Positions 24,345-32,755 are shown, numbered from the stretch's first letter. The stretch: DNA of 64,000 nucleotides from Streptomyces diastatochromogenes (GCF_002242805.1 NZ_MCGQ01000009.1:186001-250000), one strand, 5' to 3'. A program made the numbers and translations. The notes: generated by a model from the letters alone, not told the origin.

Positions 24345-25499
24345 TCAGGCGGCCGTGTCGACGTCGGTCGGCGCGGTGGTGCGGATGGTGACCTCGTGGT
24401 GGTCGTTGACGTTGTTCGCGTGCACGGGGTTGCGGCGCGAGGCGAGGACGATGACCGTCGCGAGGGCGACGGCGACCAGCGCGATCACCGCCGTACCGGC
24501 GTTGCCGCCGTGCTTGACCACGCTCGCGGCGAGCCCTCCGACCAGGGCGGCCGCGGGCAGGGTGATCAGCCAGGCGGCCACCATGCGGCCGGCGACCCCC
24601 CAGCGGACCTCCGCCAGACGGCGGCCCAGGCCCGCGCCGAGGATGGAGCCCGAGGCGACCTGGGTGGTGGACAGGGCGAAGCCGAGGTGGGCGGAGGTGA
24701 GGATCACGGTCGTGGACGCCGTCTCGGCCGCGAAGCCCTGCGGGGACTGGATCTCGGTGAGGCCCTTGCCCATGGTGCGGATGATCCGCCAGCCGCCCAG
24801 GTAGGTGCCGAGGCCGATGGCGAGGCCCGCGGAACCGATCACCCAGAGCGGCGGGCCCGCCTCGTGGCCGAGGGCGCCCGCGGAGATCAGGGTGAGCGTG
24901 ATGACGCCCATCGTCTTCTGCGCGTCGTTCGTGCCGTGCGCCAGCGAGACCAGCGAGGCCGAGGCGATCTGGCCGATCCGGAAGCCCTTGGTCACCGACT
25001 CCTTGCGGGCCCGCTCGGTGAGCCGGTAGGCGAGGTAGGTGGCGATCAGCGCTGCCACACCCGCGACCACCGGCGAGACCACGGCCGGGATCAGCACCTT
25101 CTCGACCACCTTGTCGAAGTGCACGCCGTCGGACCCGGCACCGACCCAGACGGCCCCGACGAGCCCGCCGAACAGGGCGTGCGAGGAGCTGGACGGCAGC
25201 CCGGCGAGCCAGGTCAGGAGGTTCCACAGGATCGCCCCCACCAGACCGGCGAAGATCATCGCCGGGGTGACGAGCGTGTCGTCCACGATGCCGCCCGAGA
25301 TCGTCTTGGCGACCTCGGTGGACAGGAAGGCGCCGACGATGTTCAGGACGCCGCTCACCAGGACCGCCGTCCGTGGTTTCAGCGCCCCGGTCGCGATGGA
25401 CGTCGCCATCGCGTTCGCCGTGTCGTGGAATCCGTTGGTGAAGTCGAAGGCCAGCGCCGTGACGATGACGACCGCCACGAGGAACGTGATGTGGTCCAT
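24345..25499 (-). CDS. Inorganic phosphate transporter, PiT family
   Basis: 384 residues from the ATG at 25499; the reading frame continues upstream but without a better start. It is a multi-pass membrane protein with both PiT signature repeats: TALAFDFTNGFHDTANAMAT near the N-terminus and SLVSLAHGTNDAQKTMGVI in the second half, each carrying the conserved Asn-Asp/His residues for ion-coupled phosphate transport. The large central loop is short (RLTERARKESVTKGF). It is the first gene of an operon with a small membrane protein and ppk2. A PHO-box-like set of 11-bp repeats lies 30 bp upstream, which suggests PhoP control. Confidence 0.93.
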   Translation of the reverse strand: MDHITFLVAVVIVTALAFDFTNGFHDTANAMATSIATGALKPRTAVLVSGVLNIVGAFLSTEVAKTISGGIVDDTLVTPAMIFAGLVGAILWNLLTWLAGLPSSSSHALFGGLVGAVWVGAGSDGVHFDKVVEKVLIPAVVSPVVAGVAALIATYLAYRLTERARKESVTKGFRIGQIASASLVSLAHGTNDAQKTMGVITLTLISAGALGHEAGPPLWVIGSAGLAIGLGTYLGGWRIIRTMGKGLTEIQSPQGFAAETASTTVILTSAHLGFALSTTQVASGSILGAGLGRRLAEVRWGVAGRMVAAWLITLPAAALVGGLAASVVKHGGNAGTAVIALVAVALATVIVLASRRNPVHANNVNDHHEVTIRTTAPTDVDTAA

Positions 25500-25528
25500 C
25501 CCCAGAGGAAAGCAAGCACAGGCCAATG

Positions 25529-25561
25529 CCAGGCGAACCGAAGGCGAAGGCCGGGTCGAAC
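25529..25561 (-). promoter_or_regulatory. PHO-box-like triple 11-bp direct repeat
   Basis: On the minus strand three consecutive 11-mers read GTTCGACCCGG, CCTTCGCCTTC and GGTTCGCCTGG. They resemble the GTTCACC-type direct repeat units bound by Streptomyces PhoP. The site lies 30 bp upstream of the PiT start. The middle unit is a weak match. Confidence 0.5.
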
Positions 25562-25636
25562 TCGTGGGTCTCTGTTGTGCGTTCCTGTGTGAATGAGTGC
25601 GACAGGGCCGACGGTGTTCTGTGCCAAGCTGGGGAG

Positions 25637-26035
25637 GTGACTCTGGAGGACCTGGTACGGCTGCGGCGGGTGCGCGACCGCATGGACCGCGAGTACGCCG
25701 AGCCGCTCGACATGACCGAGCTGGCCCGTGGCGCCCATATGTCGCCCGGCCACTTCCAGCGCAGCTTCCGCAAGGCGTACGGGGAGACGCCGTACAGCTA
25801 TCTGATGACCCGCCGGGTCGAGCGGGCCAAGGCGCTGCTGCGCCGCGGCGACCTCACCGTGACCGAGGTGTGCTTCGCCGTCGGCTGTACCTCCCTCGGC
25901 TCCTTCAGCTCCCGGTTCACCGAGCTGGTCGGTGAGACGCCGAGCGCCTACCGGGCCCGCCCGCACGAGGAGAGCGCGGTGATCCCGTCCTGCGTGGCCC
26001 GCTCCTTCACCCGCCCGCGCCGCCGCCCGTACTGA
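25637..26035 (+). CDS. Short AraC family regulator (HTH domain only)
   Basis: 132 residues from a GTG at 25637. It is almost entirely the AraC C-terminal domain: first helix pair PLDMTELARGAHMSPGHFQR, then YGETPYSYLMTRRVERAKAL, and the second HTH LTVTEVCFAVGCTSLGSFSS with RFTELVGETPSAYR. There is no ligand-binding domain. The GGGGAG directly touches the GTG, too close for normal use, so the message may be leaderless. It lies divergent from the phosphate operon and 34 bp before a VOC protein gene, which it may control. Confidence 0.88.
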   Translation: MTLEDLVRLRRVRDRMDREYAEPLDMTELARGAHMSPGHFQRSFRKAYGETPYSYLMTRRVERAKALLRRGDLTVTEVCFAVGCTSLGSFSSRFTELVGETPSAYRARPHEESAVIPSCVARSFTRPRRRPY

Positions 26036-26069
26036 AGCACTCCGGCCGGGCCTCGCCTAGCGTGAAGCC

Positions 26070-26486
26070 ATGGACCTGAAACTCAAGCAGTGCTTCATCG
26101 CCGTGGACGACCACGACAAGGCGCTCCACTTCTACTGTGACGTGCTCGGCATGGAGGTCCGCAACGACGTGGGCTTCGAGGGGATGCGCTGGGTCACCGT
26201 GGGCTCGCCGCTCCAGCCGGACGTGGAGATCGTGCTGGAGCCGCCGGGCGCGAGCCCGGACATCTCCCCGGCCGACAAGCAGGCGATCGCCGAACTGCTC
26301 GCCAAGGGGCTGCTGCGCGGGGTCATCTTCACCACCGCCGACTGCGACGCCCTGTACGAGCGGGTCCGGGAGGCCGGCGGCGATGTGCTCCAGGAGCCGA
26401 CGGACCAGCCGTACGGGGTCCGCGACTGCGCCTTCCGGGACCCGGCCGGGAACATGCTGCGGTTCCTGGAGCGGCCCGCGGACTGA
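26070..26486 (+). CDS. VOC family (glyoxalase-like) protein
   Basis: 138 residues, one vicinal-oxygen-chelate domain made of two beta-alpha-beta-beta-beta repeats: LKQCFIAVDDHDKALHFYCD and GLLRGVIFTTADCDALYERV. The ending YGVRDCAFRDPAGNMLRFLE supplies the usual C-terminal metal-side Glu. It follows the AraC-type gene by 34 bp and is probably co-transcribed. AraC-VOC pairs are often linked to resistance to a small molecule, but no substrate can be named. Confidence 0.9.
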   Translation: MDLKLKQCFIAVDDHDKALHFYCDVLGMEVRNDVGFEGMRWVTVGSPLQPDVEIVLEPPGASPDISPADKQAIAELLAKGLLRGVIFTTADCDALYERVREAGGDVLQEPTDQPYGVRDCAFRDPAGNMLRFLERPAD

Positions 26487-26529
26487 AATTCCGCCGACGC
26501 GGCGGGGACTGCTGCCTACGATCCCCGCC

Positions 26530-27279
26530 ATGAACACCATCCGCTGGACGTATGCCTTCATCGACCGCCCCATCGACCGTCTCGCCGAGGCCCGCGCCTT
26601 CTGGACGGCCGTCACGGGCACTCGGCTGTCCGAGTTCCGGGGCGAACGACAGGAGTTCGTGACACTGCTGCCGGACGGGGCGGACGCCTGCGTGAAGCTC
26701 CAGGGAGTCCTCGACGGGGACGGCGGGGCCCATCTCGACTTCTTCGTCGAGGACGTACGGGCGTTCACGGAGTCGGCCGGCGGCCTCGGTGCGGACGTGG
26801 TCGCCGAGCACCGTGACTGGGCCGTGCTCCGTTCACCCGCCGGGCAGTCGTTCTGCGTCGGACCCTGGCACGGGGAGACGGTACGGCCACCGGTGGTCGA
26901 CGGCAGCCGCCTGGACCAGGTGTGCCTGGACATCCCGCCCTCGGTGTACGACACCGAGACCGCGTTCTGGGCCGCGCTGACCGGCTGGGACCTGCTGGCG
27001 GGTTCCCTGCCGGAGTTCCGGGTGCTCAGGCCGCCCGCGGGCCTGCCCGTCCGGATCCTGCTCCAGCGGCTCGACGACGAACGCCTGGCCTCCGCCCACC
27101 TGGACCTCGCCTGCGCTGACATCGCGGCGACCCGGGCCCGGCACGAGCGACTGGGTGCCGTCCGCGTCCACCAGGGCCGGCACTGGGCGGTGATGCGCGA
27201 CCCGGTCGGCGGCACGTACTGCCTGACCGGCCGGGACCCCGAGACGGGCGGGCTGCCGGCGGCGGTCAGCGGCGCGTAG
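26530..27279 (+). CDS. Two-domain VOC family protein
   Basis: 249 residues from the ATG at 26530. Domain 1 (about 1-120) contains RWTYAFIDRPIDRLAEARAF, AHLDFFVEDVRAFTESAGG and VLRSPAGQSFCVG. Domain 2 (about 125-240) contains DQVCLDIPPSVYDTETAFWA, SAHLDLACADIAATRARHER and VMRDPVGGTYCLTGRDP. This tandem architecture is typical of bleomycin-resistance-like VOC proteins of actinobacteria. Some metal-ligand positions are replaced by hydrophobic residues, so binding without catalysis is possible. It ends with a 14-bp convergent overlap with the next minus-strand gene. Confidence 0.88.
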   Translation: MNTIRWTYAFIDRPIDRLAEARAFWTAVTGTRLSEFRGERQEFVTLLPDGADACVKLQGVLDGDGGAHLDFFVEDVRAFTESAGGLGADVVAEHRDWAVLRSPAGQSFCVGPWHGETVRPPVVDGSRLDQVCLDIPPSVYDTETAFWAALTGWDLLAGSLPEFRVLRPPAGLPVRILLQRLDDERLASAHLDLACADIAATRARHERLGAVRVHQGRHWAVMRDPVGGTYCLTGRDPETGGLPAAVSGA

Positions 27280-27529
27280 TCACGTACAGGCAGGCGACGG
27301 CTGTCCGCCCCGCCCCCTGGATCGGCTCGGGCTCCGGGCTCGGCGGGCACCCGACGTCGTCCAGGCCCGACGTGTCGAGCGGGCGAGGCGTACTGCCGTA
27401 CGGCTCCTGCGGCCGGACCGAGTCCTGGAGCCACACGGTGAGCCCGCCCCCGGCGACCACCGCCACGGCCCAGGCGCAGACGGCCCAGCGCCATAACCGG
27501 CGGCGGCGCGCACCCCCCTGTTCGCTCAC
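27266..27529 (-). CDS. Small single-pass membrane protein downstream of DUF952
   Basis: 87 residues from a GTG at 27529 that overlaps the DUF952 stop by 4 bp (GTGA). A basic N-terminus (ARRRRLWRW) precedes one helix (AVCAWAVAVVAGGGLTVWL). The rest is an outside segment with PEPEPIQGAG and one Cys near the end, which could be a secreted or membrane-tethered peptide. Not recognised. It is translationally coupled to DUF952. Confidence 0.6.
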   Translation of the reverse strand: MSEQGGARRRRLWRWAVCAWAVAVVAGGGLTVWLQDSVRPQEPYGSTPRPLDTSGLDDVGCPPSPEPEPIQGAGRTAVACLYVTTRR

Positions 27530-27858
27530 CCCCAGGTCTCCACGTCCACCACGGCGTCGACGGGCACCGGCCCGTACACGTGCGGGAACTCCTCGCCGTT
27601 CGGCGGCATGGCCTCGTACTTCAGCGGTACGTCGAGCAGGGCCGGGTCCACGACCAGCACCACCAGCTCGTCGGGGCCCTCGTAGTCGCCGTACAGGAAG
27701 GCCGCGATGCGCGGGAGTTGCTCGCGGGTGGAGAAGTGGATGAACCCCTCCTCCTGGAGGGTGCGGCCACGGGTGGACACCTCGTAGGTGCCGTGTGCGC
27801 GGGCCGCCTCCCACAGGGAGCGCTCGGTGATGTGGACGATGTGATCGAGTTTCGGCAT
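27526..27858 (-). CDS. DUF952 family protein
   Basis: 110 residues. The family fold is evident in LDHIVHITERSLWEAARAHG, EEGFIHFSTREQLPRIAAFL, LVVLVVDPALLDVPLKYEA and the C-terminal FPHVYGPVPVDAVVDVETW. DUF952 proteins are small cytosolic proteins of unknown activity with a glutathione-S-transferase-tail or ribosyltransferase-like fold, depending on the source; I make no functional claim. It forms a two-gene unit with the following membrane protein. Confidence 0.9.
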   Translation of the reverse strand: MPKLDHIVHITERSLWEAARAHGTYEVSTRGRTLQEEGFIHFSTREQLPRIAAFLYGDYEGPDELVVLVVDPALLDVPLKYEAMPPNGEEFPHVYGPVPVDAVVDVETWG

Positions 27859-27888
27859 GCGGCCACGCTACGGCCTCGGCCGGGCCGG

Positions 27889-28311
27889 TCATACGGCGCC
27901 GATGTCCTCGGCGCCCTCCATGACGGGCCGGATCACCACGGGGTACTCGGTCAGGCCCTCGGAGCCGGGGCAGTGGGTGACGCGTTCGGCGATCTCGGTG
28001 ACCCGGTCCAGGCTCGCGCAGTCCACCACCCAGTAGCCGGCCATCAGCGCCTCGGTCTCGCCGTACGGGCCGTCGGTGATCACGGTCTCGCCGTCCTTGC
28101 CGCGCGTGACCAGCCGGGTCCGGGCGGGCTCGGCCAGGCCCTCGGCGTCGACGAGTTCGCCGGACTCGGCGAGGTCGTCGCTGATCGCACCCATGTACAG
28201 GTACATGGCCTTGAGCTGCGCCTCGGTCCAGGCCGGGGCGTGCGCGGAGGGCTTGCCGGCCATCGCGTCGTAGTCCGCCTGCGTGCCCTGCACCATCACC
28301 AGGTACTTCAC
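27889..28311 (-). CDS. YciI-like (DGPF domain) protein
   Basis: 140 residues. It starts MKYLVMVQGTQADYDAM and contains the signature GETVITDGPYGETEALMAGY followed by WVVDCASLDRVTEIAERV and a strand YPVVIRPVM. YciI-related proteins form ferredoxin-like dimers and are frequently encoded with ECF sigma factors, but none is next to this gene. The enzymatic role is unknown. Clear spacing on both sides suggests its own transcript. Confidence 0.9.
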   Translation of the reverse strand: MKYLVMVQGTQADYDAMAGKPSAHAPAWTEAQLKAMYLYMGAISDDLAESGELVDAEGLAEPARTRLVTRGKDGETVITDGPYGETEALMAGYWVVDCASLDRVTEIAERVTHCPGSEGLTEYPVVIRPVMEGAEDIGAV

Positions 28312-28396
28312 GGTCCGCTCCTTCGGCTCGGGGCCGCCTCCCGCGGGCGGCTCTCACCGGGGACGTCGGAGCCGGGCCGGGATTCTCGACACGGGC

Positions 28397-28594
28397 TCAG
28401 GAGTTCTTCGCGGCAGGGTCCTGCGGGGCAAGGTGCCCCTGCCAGGCGGCGAGGCCGGCGCAGGCCGCGCACTTCGGGTTGTGGCAGGGGCCGGGGCCCC
28501 ACACCGGCACCCAGATGCCCAGCGTCTTGTGGCGCCGGACGACCGTGTCGACAGGCTGTCCGCAGACGGGACAGACGTGTTCTTCGCTGTCCAT
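28397..28594 (-). CDS. Small zinc-ribbon-like protein
   Basis: 65 residues from the ATG at 28594. Two Cys pairs are visible, CPVCG near residue 8 and CHNPKCAACAG near residue 37, consistent with one zinc site. The centre is hydrophobic/aromatic (TLGIWVPVWGPGP). The N-terminus is acidic (MDSEEH). Not assigned to a named family. It lies 26 bp before the DHFR-like gene start codon side on the same strand, but the order suggests it is the downstream partner of that gene. Confidence 0.7.
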   Translation of the reverse strand: MDSEEHVCPVCGQPVDTVVRRHKTLGIWVPVWGPGPCHNPKCAACAGLAAWQGHLAPQDPAAKNS

Positions 28595-28620
28595 GCCCCC
28601 AGGGTAGGGCGGGCGCGGGT

Positions 28621-29205
28621 TCAGCGCTTCCTGCGGTACGTCCGCACGAGCGCGCCGTTGCCGAAGGTGCGCACCGAGTCCAGGGTGAACTCCTTGATGT
28701 CGAGGCCCGTGCCGAACATCGGCATGCCGGTGCCGTAGACGATCGGGTAGGTCTTGATGACGAGTTCGTCGATCTCGTCGAGCAGGGCTCCGGCGACCTG
28801 GGAGCCTCCGCAGAGGAAGATGTCCAACCCGCCGTCCTCCGCCTTGAGTTCGCGGACCCGGCCGGTCAGGTCGCCGTCGACGATCTCGACGTGCGGGTCG
28901 GGCGAGGTGCCCAGGGTGCGCGAGGCGACGTACTCGCGCAGGTGGGCGAAGGGGCTGGTGATGCCCTCCTTCAGCGCCACCTCGTAGCTGGCCCGGCCCT
29001 GGATGACGGTGTCGAACCGCCGGTTCTCCAGGTGGTCCAGGCCGAGCTGCCGGCGGACATGGGTGGGCAGGGTCTCCGCGAACTCCGCCTTGAGGAAGTC
29101 GAAGTACTCCTCGTCCAGGAAGCGGAGCATCGCGGTGCCGTCGCCGTGTTCGTCGCCGATGAAGCCGTCGAGCGAGCAGGCGATGAAGTACGTGAGCTTT
29201 CGCAA
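28621..29205 (-). CDS. Dihydrofolate reductase-like (RibD C-terminal domain) oxidoreductase
   Basis: 194 residues from a TTG at 29205 behind GGAAAGAG; the family normally begins (M)RKLTYFIA, which fits this rare start. The DHFR-like fold is seen in YFIACSLDGFIGDEHGDG, FDTVIQGRASYEVALK, GLDIFLCGGSQVAGALLDEI and TYPIVYGTGMPMFG. It probably binds NADPH; the substrate is unknown. The TetR gene lies divergent 142 bp away, with three 14-bp-spaced repeats between them, so repression of this gene by that TetR is likely. Confidence 0.88.
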   Translation of the reverse strand: MRKLTYFIACSLDGFIGDEHGDGTAMLRFLDEEYFDFLKAEFAETLPTHVRRQLGLDHLENRRFDTVIQGRASYEVALKEGITSPFAHLREYVASRTLGTSPDPHVEIVDGDLTGRVRELKAEDGGLDIFLCGGSQVAGALLDEIDELVIKTYPIVYGTGMPMFGTGLDIKEFTLDSVRTFGNGALVRTYRRKR

Positions 29206-29251
29206 GCCGGTCTCTTTCCGTAGGCTGCGGGCGGTCGGTTGACCACTCCGC

Positions 29252-29287
29252 TTGTAGTGCTTCAGTTGTAGTACTCCGGCTGTAGTG
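29252..29287. promoter_or_regulatory. Triple direct repeat, candidate TetR operator
   Basis: TTGTAGTG, TTGTAGTA and CTGTAGTG occur at 29252, 29266 and 29280, each separated by 6 bp, a 14-bp period. The block sits between the divergent DHFR-like and TetR genes. Its low GC stands out from the surroundings. Confidence 0.5.
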
Positions 29288-29347
29288 GTGGCAAGCTTTT
29301 TCCGGGATGCTGTGGGCAGCGAGGACAAGTAGGAGGAGGGATTCCGC

Positions 29348-29938
29348 ATGGCGGGCAATCCGGAACGGCGGGCGGCGCTGGTGGACGCCGGCATCGCGGT
29401 GCTGGCGCGGGAGGGCGCGCGCGGGCTGACGTTCCGCGCGGTGGACGGCGAGGCGGGCGTGCCCACCGGCACCGCATCCAACTACTTCGCCAGCCGCGAC
29501 GACCTGCTCCGCCAGATCGACGCCCGGCTGCACGTCCGGCTCGCACCGGATCCGGAGGTGATGGAGACACTGCTGGGCCGGCCCCGCGACCGCTCCCTGG
29601 TCAGGGCCTTCATGCAGGACATCATGGACCGCGCGACCCGCGACCGGCCCGGCTACCTGGCCCTGCTGGAGATGCGCCTGGAGGCCACCCGGCGCCCCGA
29701 ACTGCGGGCCTCCTTCACCAAGTCGGTGCGCGGGGACCTGGAGCAGGGCATCGGATTCCACCGGGAGGCCGGCCTGCCCGGCGGCGACGAGACGGTCACC
29801 GTGCTCTACCTCGCGATGCTCGGCCTCATCCTGGAGCACCTGACCCTGCCCGGTGTCCTGGACGGAGTCCTGGAGGGGGTGAGCGTGCCGGAGGGGCTGG
29901 TGGAGCGGATCGTGACGACGATCGTGCCCGAGGGGTAG
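29348..29938 (+). CDS. TetR family transcriptional regulator
   Basis: 196 residues. The N-terminal HTH is RRAALVDAGIAVLAREGARG, LTFRAVDGEAGVPTGTASNY and FASRDDLLRQIDARLH. The ligand domain is helical and ends near LEHLTLPGVLDGVLEGV. A weak AGGAGG lies 11 bp upstream. It is divergent from the DHFR-like gene and probably controls both genes through the triple repeat in between. The inducer is unknown. Two strong hairpins follow the gene. Confidence 0.9.
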   Translation: MAGNPERRAALVDAGIAVLAREGARGLTFRAVDGEAGVPTGTASNYFASRDDLLRQIDARLHVRLAPDPEVMETLLGRPRDRSLVRAFMQDIMDRATRDRPGYLALLEMRLEATRRPELRASFTKSVRGDLEQGIGFHREAGLPGGDETVTVLYLAMLGLILEHLTLPGVLDGVLEGVSVPEGLVERIVTTIVPEG

Positions 29939-29978
29939 CCCGGCGGACCACTCGCCCCAGCAGCTCACCGGGACAATC

Positions 29979-30075
29979 GGCGGGCCCCGCACACCGTGGG
30001 GATGCGCGGGGCCCGCCGGCCGGAGCCACCGGTCGTCGTGCGGGGTCAGGAACCGCACGGTCCCGGTGGCTCCGG
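29979..30075. terminator. Two tandem hairpins between TetR and polyprenyl synthase genes
   Basis: The first hairpin pairs GGGCCCCGC with GCGGGGCCC (about 29979-30015). The second pairs CCGGAGCCACCGG (30020-30032) with CCGGTGGCTCCGG (30063-30075) and has an inner CGTGCGG/CCGCACG stem. They lie between convergent genes and serve both directions. Confidence 0.8.
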
Positions 30076-30105
30076 GGTCTTCACACGGCCGCGGTCACGG
30101 CGGCC

Positions 30106-31236
30106 TCAACTGCTGCGCCGGGTCACGAACTCGGCCAGGGCCAGCAGACCGCCCGCCGCCTCCGGCACGGGCACGGCGCGGGCCAGCTCCTGCATGGCCC
30201 GGGCCATGCGGTCGGCCGCCTCGGCCTGCGCCCAGTCCCGGCCGCCGGCCTGCTCCACGGCCAGGGCCGTCCGCGCGATCTCCGCGCCGTCCCCGGGCTC
30301 CCCCTTCACGTACGGCTTCCCGTACAGCGCGGCGAGTTCCGCCGCCGCCGGGGTGCCGGACGCCAGCGCGGCCACCACCGGCAGGGACTTCTTGCGGACC
30401 GCGAGATCCGCCCCGGCCGGCTTGCCGGTGCGCCGCGGATCCCCCCATATGCCGATCACGTCGTCGATCAGCTGGAAGGCGAGCCCCGCCTGCCGCCCGA
30501 AGCCGTCCAGCGCCGCCACCTCCTGCGCTCCGGCGCCCGCGTACAGCGCGCCGAGCGCACAGGCGCAGCCCAGCAGCGCACCGGTCTTCGCCTCGGCCAT
30601 GGCCAGCACCTCGTCCAGCGTGACCTCGTCCGGCGCTCGGTGCTCCATCGCCGTGTCGGTGTGCTGTCCGGCGCACAGCTCCATGACACAGTCGGCGAGC
30701 CGGACCGCGGCCGCGCCGGAGGCCGGGTGCGGATCCTCGGCGAGCAGCCGCAGGGCCAGCGCCTGCAGGGCGTCCCCGGCGAGGATGGCGTCCGCGTCAC
30801 CGAAGACGGTCCAGGCCGTGGGCCGGTGCCTGCGGGAGGTGTCCCGGTCCATCACGTCGTCGTGCAGCAGTGTGAAGTTGTGGACCAGTTCGACCGCCAC
30901 GGCCGCCCGGACGGCCGCCTTCCGCGCCCGCGGGCCGCCGAGCGCGGCGGCCGCGGCCAGGACCAGCGCGGGCCTTATGGCCTTGCCCGCGTTGCCCGTC
31001 GCCGGAGTGCCGTCCGCGTGCTCCCACCCGAAGTGGTAGAGCGCGATCCGGCGCATCGAGCCGGGCAGCGACTCGACCGCCGCACGCAGCTCCGGGTCGA
31101 CGAGGGCCCGGGTCCGCTCCAGCAGTGCTGCCGCCTCCTGCCCGTCGAAGGGGCCGGCCCCGGCGTCACCGGCGGGCCCCCGCCGCTCACCCGTCGCGGG
31201 TGAGCGCTGTTTGGTCTCCGTCATGAACTCGGCCAC
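30106..31236 (-). CDS. Polyprenyl diphosphate synthase, likely encapsulin cargo
   Basis: 376 residues from a GTG at 31236 (GAGGGGG upstream); a Met four residues in is an alternative. The isoprenyl synthase fold has the first Asp-rich motif in LVHNFTLLHDDVMDRDTS. The second site, GLAFQLIDDVIGIWGDPRR, reads DDVIG rather than DDxxD. The N-terminal 35 residues (ETKQRSPATGERRGPAGD and on) are disordered and Gly/Pro/Ala-rich, as expected of a cargo-loading extension. It lies 112 bp downstream of the encapsulin shell gene on the same strand. Polyprenyl transferases are one of the known cargo classes of family 2 encapsulins (Andreas and Giessen). Product chain length cannot be read from sequence. 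Confidence 0.9.
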   Translation of the reverse strand: MAEFMTETKQRSPATGERRGPAGDAGAGPFDGQEAAALLERTRALVDPELRAAVESLPGSMRRIALYHFGWEHADGTPATGNAGKAIRPALVLAAAAALGGPRARKAAVRAAVAVELVHNFTLLHDDVMDRDTSRRHRPTAWTVFGDADAILAGDALQALALRLLAEDPHPASGAAAVRLADCVMELCAGQHTDTAMEHRAPDEVTLDEVLAMAEAKTGALLGCACALGALYAGAGAQEVAALDGFGRQAGLAFQLIDDVIGIWGDPRRTGKPAGADLAVRKKSLPVVAALASGTPAAAELAALYGKPYVKGEPGDGAEIARTALAVEQAGGRDWAQAEAADRMARAMQELARAVPVPEAAGGLLALAEFVTRRSS

Positions 31237-31348
31237 GAGTCCCCCTCGCACAGTCCGCGGACGGTGGTGCTTCCGCTCCGGCTGGACGCATACCCCGAGG
31301 GACTACCCGCCCCGAAGGGCGGGAACACGGCCGCGAAGTGCGGAAACG

Positions 31349-32755
31349 TCACCTCCACCGGCCGATCTCGACGTTCTCCAGCACACCGAGCGCGTCGGGC
31401 ACCAGCACGGCGGCCGAGTAGTACGCCGTCACCAGGTAGTTGATGACGGCCTGTTCGTTGATGCCCATGAACCGCACGGACAGGCTCGGCTCGATCTCGT
31501 CCGGGATGCCGGACTGCCGCAGGCCGATGACGCCCTGCTCGTCCTCGCCGGTACGCATGGCGATGATCGAGGTCGTGCGCTCCGGGGTGACGGGGATCTT
31601 GTTGCAGGGGTAGATCGGCACCCCGCGCCAGGTGGGGATGCGGTTGCCGCCGATCTCGACGGTCTCCGGGACCAGTCCGCGCTTGTTCAGCTCGCGCCCG
31701 AACGCGGCGATCGCGCGCGGGTGGGCGAGGAAGAGCTTGGTGCCACGCCGGCGGCTGAGCAGCTCGTCCATGTCGTCCGGGCTGGGCACGCCGTCGTGCG
31801 GCTGGAGCCGCTGGTCGTACTCGCAGTTGTTCAGCAGCCCGAACTCGCGGTTGTTGACCAGCTCGTGCTCCTGGCGCTCCTTCAGCGCCTCGACCGTGAG
31901 CCGCAGCTGGTGCTCGGTCTGGTTCATCGGCTGGTTGTACAGGTCGGCCACGCGCGTGTGGATGCGCAGCACGGTCTGGGCGATGCTCAGCTCGTACTCG
32001 CGCGGCCGGGCGTCGTAGTCGACGAAGGTGTGCGGGATGTCCGGCTCGCCGCTGTGGCCGGCCGCCAGCGCGACCTCCTTCTCGCCGTACTTGTTGGTCG
32101 CCTGCTCCGGGAGCGCGCGCAGCTGCTGGACGTGGGCGCGCAGCGAGTCGGAGCGCTCCGCGACCTGCTCGAAGTCCTGGCGGCCGAGGATCAGCACCGT
32201 GCAGGCGGTGTCCGCGCGGGCCGTGTACTCCCAGATGGCGTCCGGGTCGAGCAGCGATGCCTCGCCGAAGTAGGCGCCGTCGGCGAGCACACCGAGGACC
32301 GCGTCGTCGCCGTACGGGCCCGTGCCGATCTTCTCGACCCTGCCGTGGGCCAGCAGGTACACCTCGTCGGTCTGGTTGCCGAAGGACGCGATGACCTCGC
32401 CGGGCGCGAAGTCCCGCTGGCGGCAGCGCCGGGCCAGCTCGGTCAGCACCTCCTCGTCCTCGTACGAGCGCAGCGCCGGGAGCTCGCCGAGTTCGGCGGG
32501 GATCACCTCCACCTGGTCCCCGGTCTTCACGAAGGTGATACGGCCGTCGCCGACGGCGAACGTCAGTCGCCGGTTCACGCGGTACGTGCCGCCCTGTACA
32601 TCCACCCAGGGCAGCGTCCGCAGCAGCCAGCGGGAGGTGATCTCCTGCATCTGCGGGGCGGACTTGGTCGTGGTGGCCAGGTTCCGCGCCGCCGCCGTGC
32701 CGAGAGACTGCTGCGGCTTCTCCTGCGACGTGCGGATCTCTTCGCCTACCGACAT
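31349..32755 (-). CDS. Family 2B encapsulin shell protein with cyclic-nucleotide-binding-like domain
   Basis: 468 residues. The N-terminal arm ([20 protein letters not shown]) and the HK97-type shell fold flank an inserted cNMP-binding-like domain (about 110-215). That insert contains [17 protein letters not shown] and [20 protein letters not shown]. The C-terminal shell part includes [37 protein letters not shown] and [20 protein letters not shown]. Such proteins self-assemble into about 24-nm cages; the inserted domain sits on the outside and could gate or sense a ligand. The downstream polyprenyl synthase is the predicted cargo. The start [11 protein letters not shown] is preceded by a long 5' region shared with the divergent amidase gene. 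Confidence 0.92.
   Translation of the reverse strand: MSVGEEIRTSQEKPQQSLGTAAARNLATTTKSAPQMQEITSRWLLRTLPWVDVQGGTYRVNRRLTFAVGDGRITFVKTGDQVEVIPAELGELPALRSYEDEEVLTELARRCRQRDFAPGEVIASFGNQTDEVYLLAHGRVEKIGTGPYGDDAVLGVLADGAYFGEASLLDPDAIWEYTARADTACTVLILGRQDFEQVAERSDSLRAHVQQLRALPEQATNKYGEKEVALAAGHSGEPDIPHTFVDYDARPREYELSIAQTVLRIHTRVADLYNQPMNQTEHQLRLTVEALKERQEHELVNNREFGLLNNCEYDQRLQPHDGVPSPDDMDELLSRRRGTKLFLAHPRAIAAFGRELNKRGLVPETVEIGGNRIPTWRGVPIYPCNKIPVTPERTTSIIAMRTGEDEQGVIGLRQSGIPDEIEPSLSVRFMGINEQAVINYLVTAYYSAAVLVPDALGVLENVEIGRWR

Noticed and set aside
25621..25640. GTG at 25621 as the start of the AraC-type regulator
   Set aside because: It is out of frame with the regulator; the in-frame GTG at 25637 is used instead despite a poor ribosome site.
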